A stretch of 64,000 bases of DNA from Tannerella sp. (GCF_030528505.1 NZ_JAUMYS010000005.1:1-64000); one strand, 5' to 3'; counted from the first letter of the stretch, positions 17,704 to 26,890 are shown. A program made the numbers and translations. The notes: generated from the sequence alone by a model not told the origin.

Positions 17704-19173
17704 ATGAAACAAATCGTAGTCTTATTTTTAAGTATCGTTTGTCTGTCAGGTGCCTTGCGCCTGACAGCGCAGACGTATAACGCGCAGGAAGTAGCCAAGC
17801 TGAAAGCGTTCTTCAGCCAGAACTCGGCGGAAAAAGGGAAAAAGAATTACGAACAATTGGGCGTTGCTTCACTCGATGCAGTAGACTGGAAGAACGTTTC
17901 CGGACTGAAATGGAATGCGAACGGGCGTGTGGAGAGTATAAACTGGAAAGAGAAGAAACTGGGAGGCGATTTAGATGTCAGTGGCTTTACCGATTTGCTG
18001 GTAATGCACTGCGAAAGGAATCAGTTGCAGTCTTTGAATGTCACCGGCAATACGAAGATGACTTATCTCGACTGTTACAATAACGAATTTAAATCGATCG
18101 ATATCTCTACGAATGTCAATCTGACAAGTTTCTGTTGTCGTTATAATCAGTTGACGAAGCTGGACGTGACGCATAACCCAAAACTTACGTTTCTCTGCTC
18201 GAGCGGAAACCGGTTCGAACAAATCGATCTCTCGAACAATGCGGAACTCGTAGAATTTTATGCGGCCAACGGTAAACTGAAGAGTATCGATCTTTCCCAT
18301 AATCCGAAGCTGAGAGATGTGGCTTTGCGTACGAATCAACTCACATCGCTCGACGTATCGAATCTGACAAAATTAGAAAACCTGACTTGTTACGAGAATA
18401 ACTTGACAATATTCAATGCGTCCGGCTGTAAATCGTTAAAATTGATTCGCGCTTACGAAAACAAAATCACGTCTCTCAATGTGTCGGGGTGCACGGCATT
18501 GAAAACGTTGGCTTTCTATTCCAACAACCTCGCGGAGTTGGATGTGTCGGAATGCCCGAACATTGAGTTTATTTCGTTGATGAATAATGGGACACATACG
18601 TTAAAGCTGCCGCCTAATCCGTCGAATAAGCTGGAAATCATGTGCGAAAGAAACCGTTTTACTTTTTCCACGTTACCCCGGCCGTCGTTTTTGCGTTCTT
18701 ATGCACCGCAAGCCAAAGTGACGTTGTCGGCGCCATCCGACAAAATCGATCTGAGAAGCGAGTATAAACTGAACGGAACGGCATCCGTGTTTGTTTGGAT
18801 GGACAGGGGCGCTCCCGTGATTCCTGAGGCTAATCGAGACGGACTCTTTTCGTTTGCCGAATCGTATGTGGGCAAAACGTTGACGTGTACCGTCACGAAT
18901 CCCGCATACCCCAAGCTGACGATGACGTATGAGGTGTCGTTGACGGAGCCGGTAGCCAATATCATCGTCGAATCGGAAGTGGCGTTCCGGACACAGAGAG
19001 AACAGCTTTGCCTGACGGCAAGTCGTCCTGTGACAGTGTATATTTATACGATCATCGGCACGCTGTTGCGGAAGCAAAGCCTGAGCGAAGGCGAGACTTG
19101 CTTCGCGTTGCCGCAGGGAATATATATCGTGTCGTTGAGTAACGGTACGGTACGAAAAATAGTAATACCATAA
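17704..19173 (+). CDS. LRR surface protein with type IX secretion sorting domain
   Basis: 489 residues. Signal peptide about 1-23 (ending RLTAQ). Residues about 85-300 hold around ten 21-residue leucine-rich repeats (LxxLDVSxNxxLxxLxCxxNx), the same type as in the protein ending at 3259. A beta-sandwich-like stretch follows (about 330-410). The last ~70 residues have the type A sorting-domain pattern: VTVYIYTIIGTLLRK, then LPQGIYIVSLSNG and a short basic VRKIVIP end. This predicts export by the type IX system and attachment to the cell surface. Adhesion is the likely role, by analogy. Confidence 0.88.
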   Translation: MKQIVVLFLSIVCLSGALRLTAQTYNAQEVAKLKAFFSQNSAEKGKKNYEQLGVASLDAVDWKNVSGLKWNANGRVESINWKEKKLGGDLDVSGFTDLLVMHCERNQLQSLNVTGNTKMTYLDCYNNEFKSIDISTNVNLTSFCCRYNQLTKLDVTHNPKLTFLCSSGNRFEQIDLSNNAELVEFYAANGKLKSIDLSHNPKLRDVALRTNQLTSLDVSNLTKLENLTCYENNLTIFNASGCKSLKLIRAYENKITSLNVSGCTALKTLAFYSNNLAELDVSECPNIEFISLMNNGTHTLKLPPNPSNKLEIMCERNRFTFSTLPRPSFLRSYAPQAKVTLSAPSDKIDLRSEYKLNGTASVFVWMDRGAPVIPEANRDGLFSFAESYVGKTLTCTVTNPAYPKLTMTYEVSLTEPVANIIVESEVAFRTQREQLCLTASRPVTVYIYTIIGTLLRKQSLSEGETCFALPQGIYIVSLSNGTVRKIVIP

Positions 19174-19196
19174 AAGAAACGATTTTTTAAGCAAGT

Positions 19197-20912
19197 ATGA
19201 ATAAAATATATACGATATTAGGTCTGTGCCTGATTTCTATGAGTCTACAGGCGCAGACCATGAAGTGGTTTAATCCGCAACAGAGTGAAATACCCTGCAT
19301 TCAGCAACGCGGCTGGGCCGATGAGATGAAGAACAGCTATGCGCGCCTTCCCGACCGTGCCCGCGCCGAGGTACGCGAGCCGGTTTGGAAATTATCGCGC
19401 AACGCTGCCGGGTTGGCAATCTATTTTTATACGAATGCTTCCGAAATACGCGTTCGATACACGGTGAGTAGCGGGCTGAGCATGCCTCACATGCCGTCGA
19501 CCGGTGTTTCGGGCGTGGATTTGTATTCCATCGACAAGCAAGGACGCTGGATGGATAACGGAGTTAAATACATCTTCGGAGATACGATTCTCTATACGTA
19601 TACCGATTTGAATACGAAGATGGAACGCGAATACCGGCTCTATCTGCCGCTTTATAATTCGGTGACGTGGATGGAAATCGGAGTCCCCGAAGGGGCAGTC
19701 TTCAAGGTCGAACCCGTACGCCGGGAGAAACCGATTGTCGTTTACGGTACGTCGATCGCACAGGGCGCATGCGCCTCGCGACCGGGCAATGCGTGGACGA
19801 ATATCCTGGCGCGCAAGCTGGACTGGCCGGTCGTGAATTTCGGTTTTTCGGGAAACGGACAACTGGAGCCTGAGGTGCTTAAGTATATCAACGAAGTAGA
19901 CGGAGCGGCCTATTTGCTGGATTGCTATCCGAATCTCGGTAAGTTTACGGTCGAAGAGAAGACGCGTCGTACCATCGAAGCGGTGCGTACCATTCGTGCG
20001 CGGCATGCCGCTCCGATTGTGATCGTGCAGCATACCGGATTTAATCAGGACGAAGTGCAGGCGTCGACTCGCACTCAGGTGGCGGAAGCGAATGAAGCGG
20101 CACGGAAGGCGTACGACCAGCTCAAGAACGAGATCAAAGACCTTCATCTGATGACGTTCGACGAAAGTGTCCGCACAACGGAGACAACGGCCGAAGGCAT
20201 TCACCCGAACGATTACGGCATGGTTGTTTTGGCCGGGCATCATGAAGCGTTCTTGCGTCGGCTGCTGCGTATGTCGAAAGGGACGAAGAGCACCATGATT
20301 CCGGTGACGCAACGCCGTGAACCGGGTACGTACGACTGGCAGGCAAGGCATCAGGATATCCTGCGTCAGAATGCCGAACAGGCTCCGCGACGTGTCATCA
20401 TGGGCAATTCCATCACCCACTATTGGGGAGGAGCGCACAGGATTCAAGACGGCAAAGAAAGTTGGAACAGAGAGTTTGTACCGGCCGGATACCGTAACAT
20501 GGGTTACGGCTGGGATTATGTGCAGAATGTACTCTGGCGGGTGTACCATGGCGAGCTGGACGGGTTTGAAGCCGAGAAGGTGGTGCTGAATATCGGCACC
20601 AACAATTTGACTTTCGATAGCGACGAAGATATCGTCGAAGGATTGCTTTTCCTGCTGGCCGCGATTCGTGAGCGTCAGCCCAAGGCGGCTATTAAAGTCG
20701 TCGCCCTGTATCCGCGCCGGGCTATGGAGGAACGCGTGGCCGGACTGAATCGAAAGATTGAACGGGCTGTGCTTCCCTTGGGCTATGAATATTGCGATGT
20801 GGGCAGTTACTTTCTCAAGCCCGACGGAAAAATCGATGAAACACTTTTCAGAGACGGTTTGCATCCCAATGCGAAAGGGTACGAACGGATCGCCGCGAAA
20901 GTAGCCGAATAA
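19197..20912 (+). CDS. Tandem SGNH/GDSL hydrolase
   Basis: 571 residues, signal peptide about 1-20. An N-terminal beta-sandwich (about 25-175) precedes two SGNH hydrolase domains. The first has YGTSIAQGA (Ser186), GFSGNG and EGIHPND (His336); the second has MGNSITHYW (Ser405), NIGTNN (about 465-470) and DGLHPNAKGY near the C-terminus. Both catalytic Ser and Asp/Glu-x-x-His sets look intact, so this is probably a two-site carbohydrate or glycan esterase. Known relatives of this two-domain form remove acetyl groups; the substrate here is not shown. The third gene of the M13-LRR-SGNH operon; a terminator follows at 20924. Confidence 0.87.
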   Translation: MNKIYTILGLCLISMSLQAQTMKWFNPQQSEIPCIQQRGWADEMKNSYARLPDRARAEVREPVWKLSRNAAGLAIYFYTNASEIRVRYTVSSGLSMPHMPSTGVSGVDLYSIDKQGRWMDNGVKYIFGDTILYTYTDLNTKMEREYRLYLPLYNSVTWMEIGVPEGAVFKVEPVRREKPIVVYGTSIAQGACASRPGNAWTNILARKLDWPVVNFGFSGNGQLEPEVLKYINEVDGAAYLLDCYPNLGKFTVEEKTRRTIEAVRTIRARHAAPIVIVQHTGFNQDEVQASTRTQVAEANEAARKAYDQLKNEIKDLHLMTFDESVRTTETTAEGIHPNDYGMVVLAGHHEAFLRRLLRMSKGTKSTMIPVTQRREPGTYDWQARHQDILRQNAEQAPRRVIMGNSITHYWGGAHRIQDGKESWNREFVPAGYRNMGYGWDYVQNVLWRVYHGELDGFEAEKVVLNIGTNNLTFDSDEDIVEGLLFLLAAIRERQPKAAIKVVALYPRRAMEERVAGLNRKIERAVLPLGYEYCDVGSYFLKPDGKIDETLFRDGLHPNAKGYERIAAKVAE

Positions 20913-20923
20913 GATAGAGTGAA

Positions 20924-20965
20924 GAGAGGGTGTGTCAAAACGCAATGTTTGGGCACACCCTCTTT
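20924..20965 (+). terminator. Terminator hairpin (repeat family, inverted copy)
   Basis: AGAGGGTGTG (20925-20934) pairs with CACACCCTCT (20954-20963), then a T-run. The 37-nt core is the exact reverse complement of the hairpin at 24663-24703 and nearly that of 43446-43490, so it belongs to an interspersed repeat family. Confidence 0.85.
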
Positions 20966-21074
20966 AAGAATGGGCGAAAAGCCAATCTCTCGGTATGATT
21001 AAGTCTTCCGACGGCCATGATGAAGCCTTCGCGTGGTTATGGATAAGCTTGCCGATGCTTATGAGTTATTAGAA

Positions 21075-21157
21075 CCATAGTTGTGTTCCAATTGGATCAC
21101 AGCTGTGAAACAATTGTCTCACAACTGTGATCCAATTGTCCCACAATTGTGGGACAA
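21075..21157. repeat. Palindromic array with exact 11-bp period
   Basis: Successive 11-mers read CCATAGTTGTG, TTCCAATTGGA, TCACAGCTGTG, AAACAATTGTC, TCACAACTGTG, ATCCAATTGTC, CCACAATTGTG, then GGACAA. From the second unit on, the centres of the palindromic cores (AATT, GC, AC) fall at 21091.5, 21102.5, 21113.5, 21124.5, 21135.5 and 21146.5. The two halves also form a 19-bp inverted repeat (21090-21108 with 21119-21137, one mismatch). A period that is not a multiple of three argues against coding. Confidence 0.8.
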
Positions 21158-21267
21158 GTAACTGAATGTGATCGGCCGGCTTAACTGTACGCATCGGAGG
21201 GCTAAACAGTGCCGATCGCTTGGGTTAACCCCGGATTCCGCAATAGAACAAATCATAATGAATTTCA

Positions 21268-21373
21268 TTCAGGCTTTCAGCCCTCTAAATAGGGTGCGGA
21301 CATCGATACCCCACCCTTACGGGATGGGGCTGAAATAATTCGGGCTTTCAGCCCTTGGATGCCCTTCGGGGGG
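21268..21373. repeat. REP-like palindrome cluster
   Basis: Two copies of a GGCTTTCAGCCCT word (about 21272 and 21343) flank a hairpin CCCCACCC-TTAC-GGGATGGGG (21309-21329), and a further GGGGCTGAAA is present. The arrangement resembles repetitive extragenic palindromes. Confidence 0.55.
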
Positions 21374-21489
21374 GAGTTGTTGAAATGTTTATTTGTTGAG
21401 TTGAATGTTAAACAACAAACACCTAAACAACTAAACATCCGAAGGACTGAACGCTGAAGGCAAATAACGCAAATGACGCGAATGATCGT

Positions 21490-21561
21490 AAAGTGAAAAA
21501 CGAAAAGTGAAAAGTGAATACCCGGAGGACTTCTCGTTTTTCGTTCTTCGTTTTTCACTTT
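21490..21561. repeat. Long AT-rich inverted repeat
   Basis: AAAGTGAAAAACGAA (21490-21504) is exactly complementary to TTCGTTTTTCACTTT (21547-21561); the loop contains further copies of the GTGAAAA and CGTTTTTCG words. No gene is associated with it. Confidence 0.6.
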
Positions 21562-21730
21562 CCCATAACAATTAAATAATGATAAACGCCGAACTGTGTA
21601 TCGCGTAATTTGGGTTAAAAGTAAGGTGGAAATACCGATAGGTTTTGCCAAAAGGAGTTTAATGGCTGTTATGCTTCGTAAAGAGATGCTTTTTTACGGG
21701 CTCGTGTATCGGAATCTCAGCTTTTTTATC

Positions 21731-21738
21731 TATGTTTG
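21731..21738 (+). promoter_or_regulatory. Promoter -7 box for the ketoacyl synthase gene
   Basis: TATGTTTG followed by CC, 41 bp before the GTG start at 21779. Confidence 0.5.
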
Positions 21739-21778
21739 CCGAGTTTTGCACAGACGATAACATTAGAAAAAGAACAAC

Positions 21779-23005
21779 GTGAATAGGAGAGTAGTTATTA
21801 CCGGTATGGGCATTTATTCGTGCCTCGGAAAGAATCTGGACGAAGTGCGGGAGTCGCTTTATCACGGAAAATCAGGAATTATCTTTGATCCTGTCCGCAA
21901 GGAGATGGGATTTCGTTCGGCGTTAACGGGGCATCTTGAAATCCCCGAATTGAAAGGGATACTCAGCCGCAGCCAACGCGGATATATGCCCGAGCAGGCG
22001 AAATATGCCTACGTCGCCACATGTGAAGCGATGGCGCAGGCACGGCTCGATGCCGATTATATCGAACGGCACGAAGTAGGTATCCTTTATGGGAACGACA
22101 GCACCTCCGAAGCTATGGTCAGAAGCGTGGACATCTTGCGTGAAAAGAAAGATACGACCTTGATCGGTGCGGGGGCTATTTTCCAGTCGATGAACTCGAC
22201 CGTCACGATGAATCTCTCCTGCATCTTCAAGTTGAGAGGGATGAATCTGACGGTTTCGGGCGCCTGCGCGAGCGGATCGCATGCGATAGGTCTGGGCATG
22301 TTGCTGATCCGTGACGGACTGCAAAACTGTGTGATTTGCGGGGGGGCTCAGGAGATCAACCCGTTTGCCGTTAGCAGCTTCGACGGAATCAGTGCGTTCT
22401 CGGTCAGAGAAGGTGAGCCGACGAAAGCTTCCCGCCCGTTCGATCGCGATCGTGACGGATTGGTGCCCGGCGGTGGCGCCGCAACGGTTATCCTCGAAGA
22501 CTATGAATCGGCCGTACGCCGGGGAGCACCGATTCTCGCCGAAGTGTGCGGATACGGCTTTTCGTCGAACGGCGACCATATTTCGGTGCCGAACGTAGAA
22601 GGACCGGTACGTTCTTTGCATATGGCGATCAGGCAAGCGGGCATAGACATCCGCGAAATCGGCTATGTGAATGCACATGCGACTTCAACCATTGTGGGCG
22701 ACAAGAATGAAGCGAAATCGATCGACACGGTGTTCGGCGACCGGAAGCCCGAAGTGACTTCGACCAAGTCCATGACCGGACATGAGATGTGGATGGCGGG
22801 AGCGAGCGAGGTCATCTATTCGATGCTGATGATGAAGAATGATTTTATCGCGCCGAATCTCAATTTTGAAAATCCTGACGAAGATTCGGCCAAACTTAAT
22901 ATTCCCGCGACACGCATCGATAAACATTTTGATATGTTTCTGTCGAACTCGTTCGGCTTTGGCGGAACGAATTCGACCCTTGTCATCCGAAACATGAACG
23001 GCTGA
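21779..23005 (+). CDS. Beta-ketoacyl synthase (FabF-like)
   Basis: 408 residues from a GTG start. It has the complete condensing-enzyme triad: Cys163 in GACASGSH, His300 in NAHATSTIVGD and His335 in KSMTGHEMW, so it should carry out Claisen condensation of an acyl group with malonyl-ACP. It is of the KAS II (FabF) type but diverged, and it stands next to a carotenoid/retinol-type oxidoreductase rather than among fatty-acid genes. No acyl-carrier-protein gene is nearby. It may serve a special fatty acid, polyene or pigment; that is inference. The next gene begins 35 nt downstream. Confidence 0.88.
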   Translation: MNRRVVITGMGIYSCLGKNLDEVRESLYHGKSGIIFDPVRKEMGFRSALTGHLEIPELKGILSRSQRGYMPEQAKYAYVATCEAMAQARLDADYIERHEVGILYGNDSTSEAMVRSVDILREKKDTTLIGAGAIFQSMNSTVTMNLSCIFKLRGMNLTVSGACASGSHAIGLGMLLIRDGLQNCVICGGAQEINPFAVSSFDGISAFSVREGEPTKASRPFDRDRDGLVPGGGAATVILEDYESAVRRGAPILAEVCGYGFSSNGDHISVPNVEGPVRSLHMAIRQAGIDIREIGYVNAHATSTIVGDKNEAKSIDTVFGDRKPEVTSTKSMTGHEMWMAGASEVIYSMLMMKNDFIAPNLNFENPDEDSAKLNIPATRIDKHFDMFLSNSFGFGGTNSTLVIRNMNG

Positions 23006-23040
23006 CCGTTCGTATCACCTACCTGTCAACATATACAACA

Positions 23041-24504
23041 GTGAATTACGACGTAATTATTATCGGAGGAGGGCTGGGCGGTCTGGAGTGCGGTTTTATA
23101 TTAGCCCGTCACGGACTGAATGTATGTGTACTGGAGCAACATACACAGGTTGGCGGCTGCTTACAGACTTTTCGGCGAAAAGGCGTAACGTTCGACACGG
23201 GTTTTCATTATATCGGAGGATTGGGCGAAGGCGAATCGCTCTATCCTTTCTTCCGTTATTTCGGGCTGCTCGATTTGCCGTGGCAGCGAATGGACGATCT
23301 GTTCGACGAAGTGGTTATCGGAGAACAGTCTTACTTTTTTGCCAACGGACACGAACGCTTCGTCGATACACTGGCAGAATCCTTTCCGCATCAGCGCAAA
23401 CAGTTGGAGACTTATACCGCTTTTCTGAAAACGGTGGGCGAGCATCTGCTCGATGTGTTTGATCCCGACGTGATGAATGGAGAGTATGTGCTTCCCCTGT
23501 TCGGACGGTCGGCGTATGAATTTCTGCATGAAACGATCGACGATCCGCTGTTGCGAAAGGTCCTTTCGGGTACTTCGCTCAAGATGGAGCTGGATGCCGA
23601 CAAGCTGCCGCTTTATACGTTTGCGCAGATTCATAACTCCTATATTCAGAGTGCGTGGCGACTGCGTGGCGGAGGATCGCAGATTGCCGATCGTCTGGTA
23701 CAACAGATCGAGGTGATGGGAGGAACCGTGCGTACCCGGGCCGGTGCAACACGATTGATTGAAACGAACGGCCGAATCACGGCAGTCGAGGTGAACGGTG
23801 ACGAGCAGCTTACCGCTCGCTTTTTCATCTCCAACGCCCATCCGTCCTATACGTATTCGATGCTCGAAGAGAGCCGGTGTATCCGTAAAGCTTTCCGCAA
23901 ACGTATCACGCATCTGCCTAATACGGCCGGGGTATTTACGGCCAACATCCGGCTGCGTCCCGGCAGTGTGCCCTACTGCAACCGCAACATTTACCTTCAC
24001 GACGAGGCGTCCGACCTTTGGCGATACCGCTTTGACAAAGAACCGTCCGGCATGTTTATCAGTTATAAGATACCGGAAAACAGTGACGGCTATACGCCGA
24101 ATATCGATTTGCTTGCCCCCATGGCGTGGGCTGAGGTGGAGCGCTGGAAAGATGGGCCACGTGATGCGGGCTATGCCGCGATAAAGCGCGAGAAGGCCGA
24201 GGCGTGCCTTACTTTTGCTGCGCGTCGGCTGCCCTGGCTGCGTGATGCCGTCGAAGAGATATATACCAGTACGCCTTTGTCCTACCGCCGCTATACGAAT
24301 ACGGTCGACGGTTCGGCGTACGGTATCCGAAAAGACTGTACTTCTCCGATCAGTACCGTACTGATGCCACGGACGCCGGTCCCAAATCTGTTTTTAACAG
24401 GACAGAACCTGAGCCTGCACGGTATCCTCGGCGTATCCGTAACATCTTTCTTTACTTGTGCCGAAATCGTCGGTATGAAAACGGTAACGAAAGACTTTCG
24501 ATAG
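23041..24504 (+). CDS. FAD-dependent oxidoreductase (CrtI/retinol-saturase-like)
   Basis: 487 residues from a GTG start. The N-terminal dinucleotide-binding motif IIGGGLGGLECG (7-18) is followed by the CLQTFRRKGVTFDTGFHYIGG stretch typical of phytoene desaturase, carotene isomerase and all-trans-retinol 13,14-reductase relatives. The C-terminal FAD segment LTGQNLSLHGILGVSVTSF completes the flavoprotein. It probably desaturates, isomerises or saturates a polyene or lipid. It is co-directional with the ketoacyl synthase (35-nt gap) and likely acts on its product. Product unknown. Confidence 0.88.
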   Translation: MNYDVIIIGGGLGGLECGFILARHGLNVCVLEQHTQVGGCLQTFRRKGVTFDTGFHYIGGLGEGESLYPFFRYFGLLDLPWQRMDDLFDEVVIGEQSYFFANGHERFVDTLAESFPHQRKQLETYTAFLKTVGEHLLDVFDPDVMNGEYVLPLFGRSAYEFLHETIDDPLLRKVLSGTSLKMELDADKLPLYTFAQIHNSYIQSAWRLRGGGSQIADRLVQQIEVMGGTVRTRAGATRLIETNGRITAVEVNGDEQLTARFFISNAHPSYTYSMLEESRCIRKAFRKRITHLPNTAGVFTANIRLRPGSVPYCNRNIYLHDEASDLWRYRFDKEPSGMFISYKIPENSDGYTPNIDLLAPMAWAEVERWKDGPRDAGYAAIKREKAEACLTFAARRLPWLRDAVEEIYTSTPLSYRRYTNTVDGSAYGIRKDCTSPISTVLMPRTPVPNLFLTGQNLSLHGILGVSVTSFFTCAEIVGMKTVTKDFR

Positions 24505-24540
24505 AGTAGGGGAGAAGAGAAGTTCTCCGATAAAGAATGC

Positions 24541-24703
24541 GGTGTGTCATAACGGGCGAACTGCTTCGTTGCTTGCGGAATGTGAGCTCGGTCACATACC
24601 TTAGTATGCTCCCTCGCTCTCATCCTTAGCGCCCCCCAATTTCACCCATTCTTACACACCTAAAGAGGGTGTGCCCAAACATTGCGTTTTGACACACCCT
24701 CTT
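24541..24703. repeat. Composite interspersed repeat, copy A
   Basis: About 120 bp beginning GGTGTGTCATAACGGGC and ending CCCATTCTTACACACC (imperfect inverted ends, 12 of 16 matching) is followed directly by a GAGGGTGTG hairpin (24663-24703). A second full copy at 43327-43490 keeps the same order and most bases, including CATACCTTAGTATG. The hairpin part also serves as a terminator between the oxidoreductase gene and mutB, which converge here. Confidence 0.85.
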
Positions 24704-24739
24704 CAAACAGAAAATTATATGCAAATAAAAAAATGAATC

Positions 24740-26890
24740 TTAATCGGAGAGTAAGATTTCCAATATCTGACAAGCGGCTTTGGCCACAGACGTTCCCGGA
24801 CCGTAAATCGCCGCTACACCGGCCTTGTAGAGGAAATCGTAATCCTGCGCGGGGATAACGCCTCCGGCAATGACCAGAATATCCGGACGGCCGAGTTTCT
24901 TCAACTCTTCGATCACTTGCGGTACAAGCGTCTTATGTCCGGCAGCGAGCGATGATACGCCAAGCACATGCACGTCGTTCTCGACCGCGTCGCGGGCCGC
25001 TTCTTCGGGTGTCTGGAACAATGGTCCCATATCGACGTCGAATCCGCAATCGGCATAACCCGTTGCAACTACTTTGGCGCCCCGGTCGTGTCCGTCCTGA
25101 CCCATCTTGGCGATCATAATACGCGGCTGACGCCCCTGTTTCTTGGCAAACGCCTCGGCCAACTCGCACGCCTTGCGGAAGTCGCCGTCTTCTTTTGTCT
25201 CTGATGAATACACGCCTGATATCGTTCTGATAATTGCTTTATAACGTCCTACCACCGCTTCGCAAGCGTCGGAAATCTCGCCCAGCGAAGCACGCAGCCC
25301 GGCCGCTTTGACGGCCAGATCGAGCAGGTTGCCCTGCTTCGTCTTCACACACTCCGTGATATCGGCCAGCGCTTTCTGTACGGCTGCCTCGTCGCGCTTT
25401 CCGCGCAAATCCTGCAAACGAGCCACCTGCTCTTCGCGAACGGCCGTATTGTCGATCTCCAGAATATCGATCGGGGCCTCTTTGGCCAAGCGATATTTGT
25501 TCACTCCTACAATCGTCTGAACGCCGGAGTCGATACGAGCCTGCGTGCGCGCGGCAGCTTCCTCGATACGCATCTTCGGCAGACCGGTCTCGATAGCCTT
25601 GGCCATACCGCCCATGCTCTCGATTTCCTGAATCAACGCCCATCCCTTGTGGATCAATTCATGGGTCAATGCTTCGACGTAATACGAACCGGCCCACGGG
25701 TCGATTTCCTTACATACCTGCGTTTCTTCCTGAATGTATATCTGCGTGTTACGCGCGATACGAGCCGAGAAGTCGGTCGGCAACGCGATAGCCTCGTCGA
25801 GCGCGTTCGTGTGCAGCGATTGCGTATGTCCGAGCGAAGCGGCCATCGCTTCGATACATGTACGACCAACGTTATTGAACGGATCTTGCTCGGTCAACGA
25901 CCATCCCGACGTCTGACTGTGCGTACGCAACGCCAGCGATTTGGGATTTTTCGCGCCGAAGCTCTTGACGATCTTCGCCCACAGCATACGTGCGGCACGC
26001 ATCTTGGCGATCTCCATAAAATGGTTCATGCCGATAGCCCAGAAGAATGACAGACGCGGTGCGAACGCATCGACATCGATTCCGGCATTGATCCCCGCAC
26101 GCAGGTACTCCATACCGTCCGAAAGCGTATAAGCCATTTCAATGTCGGCCGTTGCGCCGGCTTCCTGCATGTGGTAGCCTGAAATCGAAATCGAATTGAA
26201 CTTCGGCATATTCTGTGACGTGTACTCGAAAATGTCGGCGATGATACGCATCGAGAATTCGGGCGGATAAATATACGTATTACGCACCATGAATTCCTTC
26301 AGGATGTCGTTCTGAATCGTTCCCTGCATCTCTTCGAGCTTGGCGCCCTGCTCCAGACCGGCATTGATATAAAAGGCGAGCACCGGCAGCACGGCTCCGT
26401 TCATGGTCATCGAAACGGACATCTTACTCAACGGAATCCCGTCGAACAAGACTTTCATGTCTTCGAGCGAGCAAATAGACACGCCAGCTTTTCCTACGTC
26501 ACCCACCACGCGGTTGTTGTCCGCATTGTATCCGCGGTGCGTCGGCAAGTCGAACGCTACCGACAACCCCTTCTGACCCGCAGCAAGGTTACGGCGATAA
26601 AACGCATTCGACTCTTCGGCCGTCGAGAACCCCGCGTACTGCCGAATCGTCCACGGGCGCATGGCGTACATACCGCTGTAAGGCCCGCGCAGATAAGGCG
26701 GCAGCCCCGACGCATAATGCAAATGCTCCATCCCGTCGAGGTCTTCTTTCGTATAGACTGACTTTACCTGAATCTGTTCAGGTGTTTTCCAATTGGCCTC
26801 AATGCCATTGGACTTGGCCCATTCCGCTGCGTTCGTGGCAGCAAAACCGGCTTTCTGAATATCGATATTTTTAAAATTCGGTCTCATCAT
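24740..26890 (-). CDS. mutB: Methylmalonyl-CoA mutase, large (catalytic) subunit
   Basis: 716 residues, the full family length. The N-terminal TIM-barrel part carries [24 protein letters not shown] and the [19 protein letters not shown] substrate region; the C-terminal domain carries the base-off cobalamin motif DGHDRG (Asp599, His601, Gly604) followed by [12 protein letters not shown]. It interconverts succinyl-CoA and methylmalonyl-CoA with adenosylcobalamin, a step in propionate formation in Bacteroidales. The start is 14 nt from the mutA stop, so the two are an operon; the partner subunit is needed for activity. Confidence 0.97.
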   Translation of the reverse strand: MMRPNFKNIDIQKAGFAATNAAEWAKSNGIEANWKTPEQIQVKSVYTKEDLDGMEHLHYASGLPPYLRGPYSGMYAMRPWTIRQYAGFSTAEESNAFYRRNLAAGQKGLSVAFDLPTHRGYNADNNRVVGDVGKAGVSICSLEDMKVLFDGIPLSKMSVSMTMNGAVLPVLAFYINAGLEQGAKLEEMQGTIQNDILKEFMVRNTYIYPPEFSMRIIADIFEYTSQNMPKFNSISISGYHMQEAGATADIEMAYTLSDGMEYLRAGINAGIDVDAFAPRLSFFWAIGMNHFMEIAKMRAARMLWAKIVKSFGAKNPKSLALRTHSQTSGWSLTEQDPFNNVGRTCIEAMAASLGHTQSLHTNALDEAIALPTDFSARIARNTQIYIQEETQVCKEIDPWAGSYYVEALTHELIHKGWALIQEIESMGGMAKAIETGLPKMRIEEAAARTQARIDSGVQTIVGVNKYRLAKEAPIDILEIDNTAVREEQVARLQDLRGKRDEAAVQKALADITECVKTKQGNLLDLAVKAAGLRASLGEISDACEAVVGRYKAIIRTISGVYSSETKEDGDFRKACELAEAFAKKQGRQPRIMIAKMGQDGHDRGAKVVATGYADCGFDVDMGPLFQTPEEAARDAVENDVHVLGVSSLAAGHKTLVPQVIEELKKLGRPDILVIAGGVIPAQDYDFLYKAGVAAIYGPGTSVAKAACQILEILLSD

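Larger units (their letters stand above)
20966..21778. other. Repeat-rich gene-free region
   Basis: About 810 bp without a supportable gene. It contains an 11-bp-period palindromic array (21075-21157), a cluster of GGCTTTCAGCCC-type palindromes (21268-21373), a long AT-rich inverted repeat (21490-21561), and the promoter box of the ketoacyl synthase gene (TATGTTTG, 21731-21738). The minus-strand open frame at 21277-21651 reads straight through these repeats and is not a gene. Confidence 0.7.

Noticed and set aside
21075-21157. CRISPR array
   Set aside because: Units are contiguous 11-mers with no spacers, and no cas genes are present. The 42-bp units at 44401-44500 also lack unique spacers between identical repeats.
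21277-21651. 124-residue minus-strand open frame
   Set aside because: It runs through the palindrome cluster and the AT-rich inverted repeat; composition and repeats explain it, no protein-like pattern.
24541-24660. Coding remnant or IS end in the repeat body
   Set aside because: No frame is open across the copies and no transposase-like peptide is seen; described as a repeat only.
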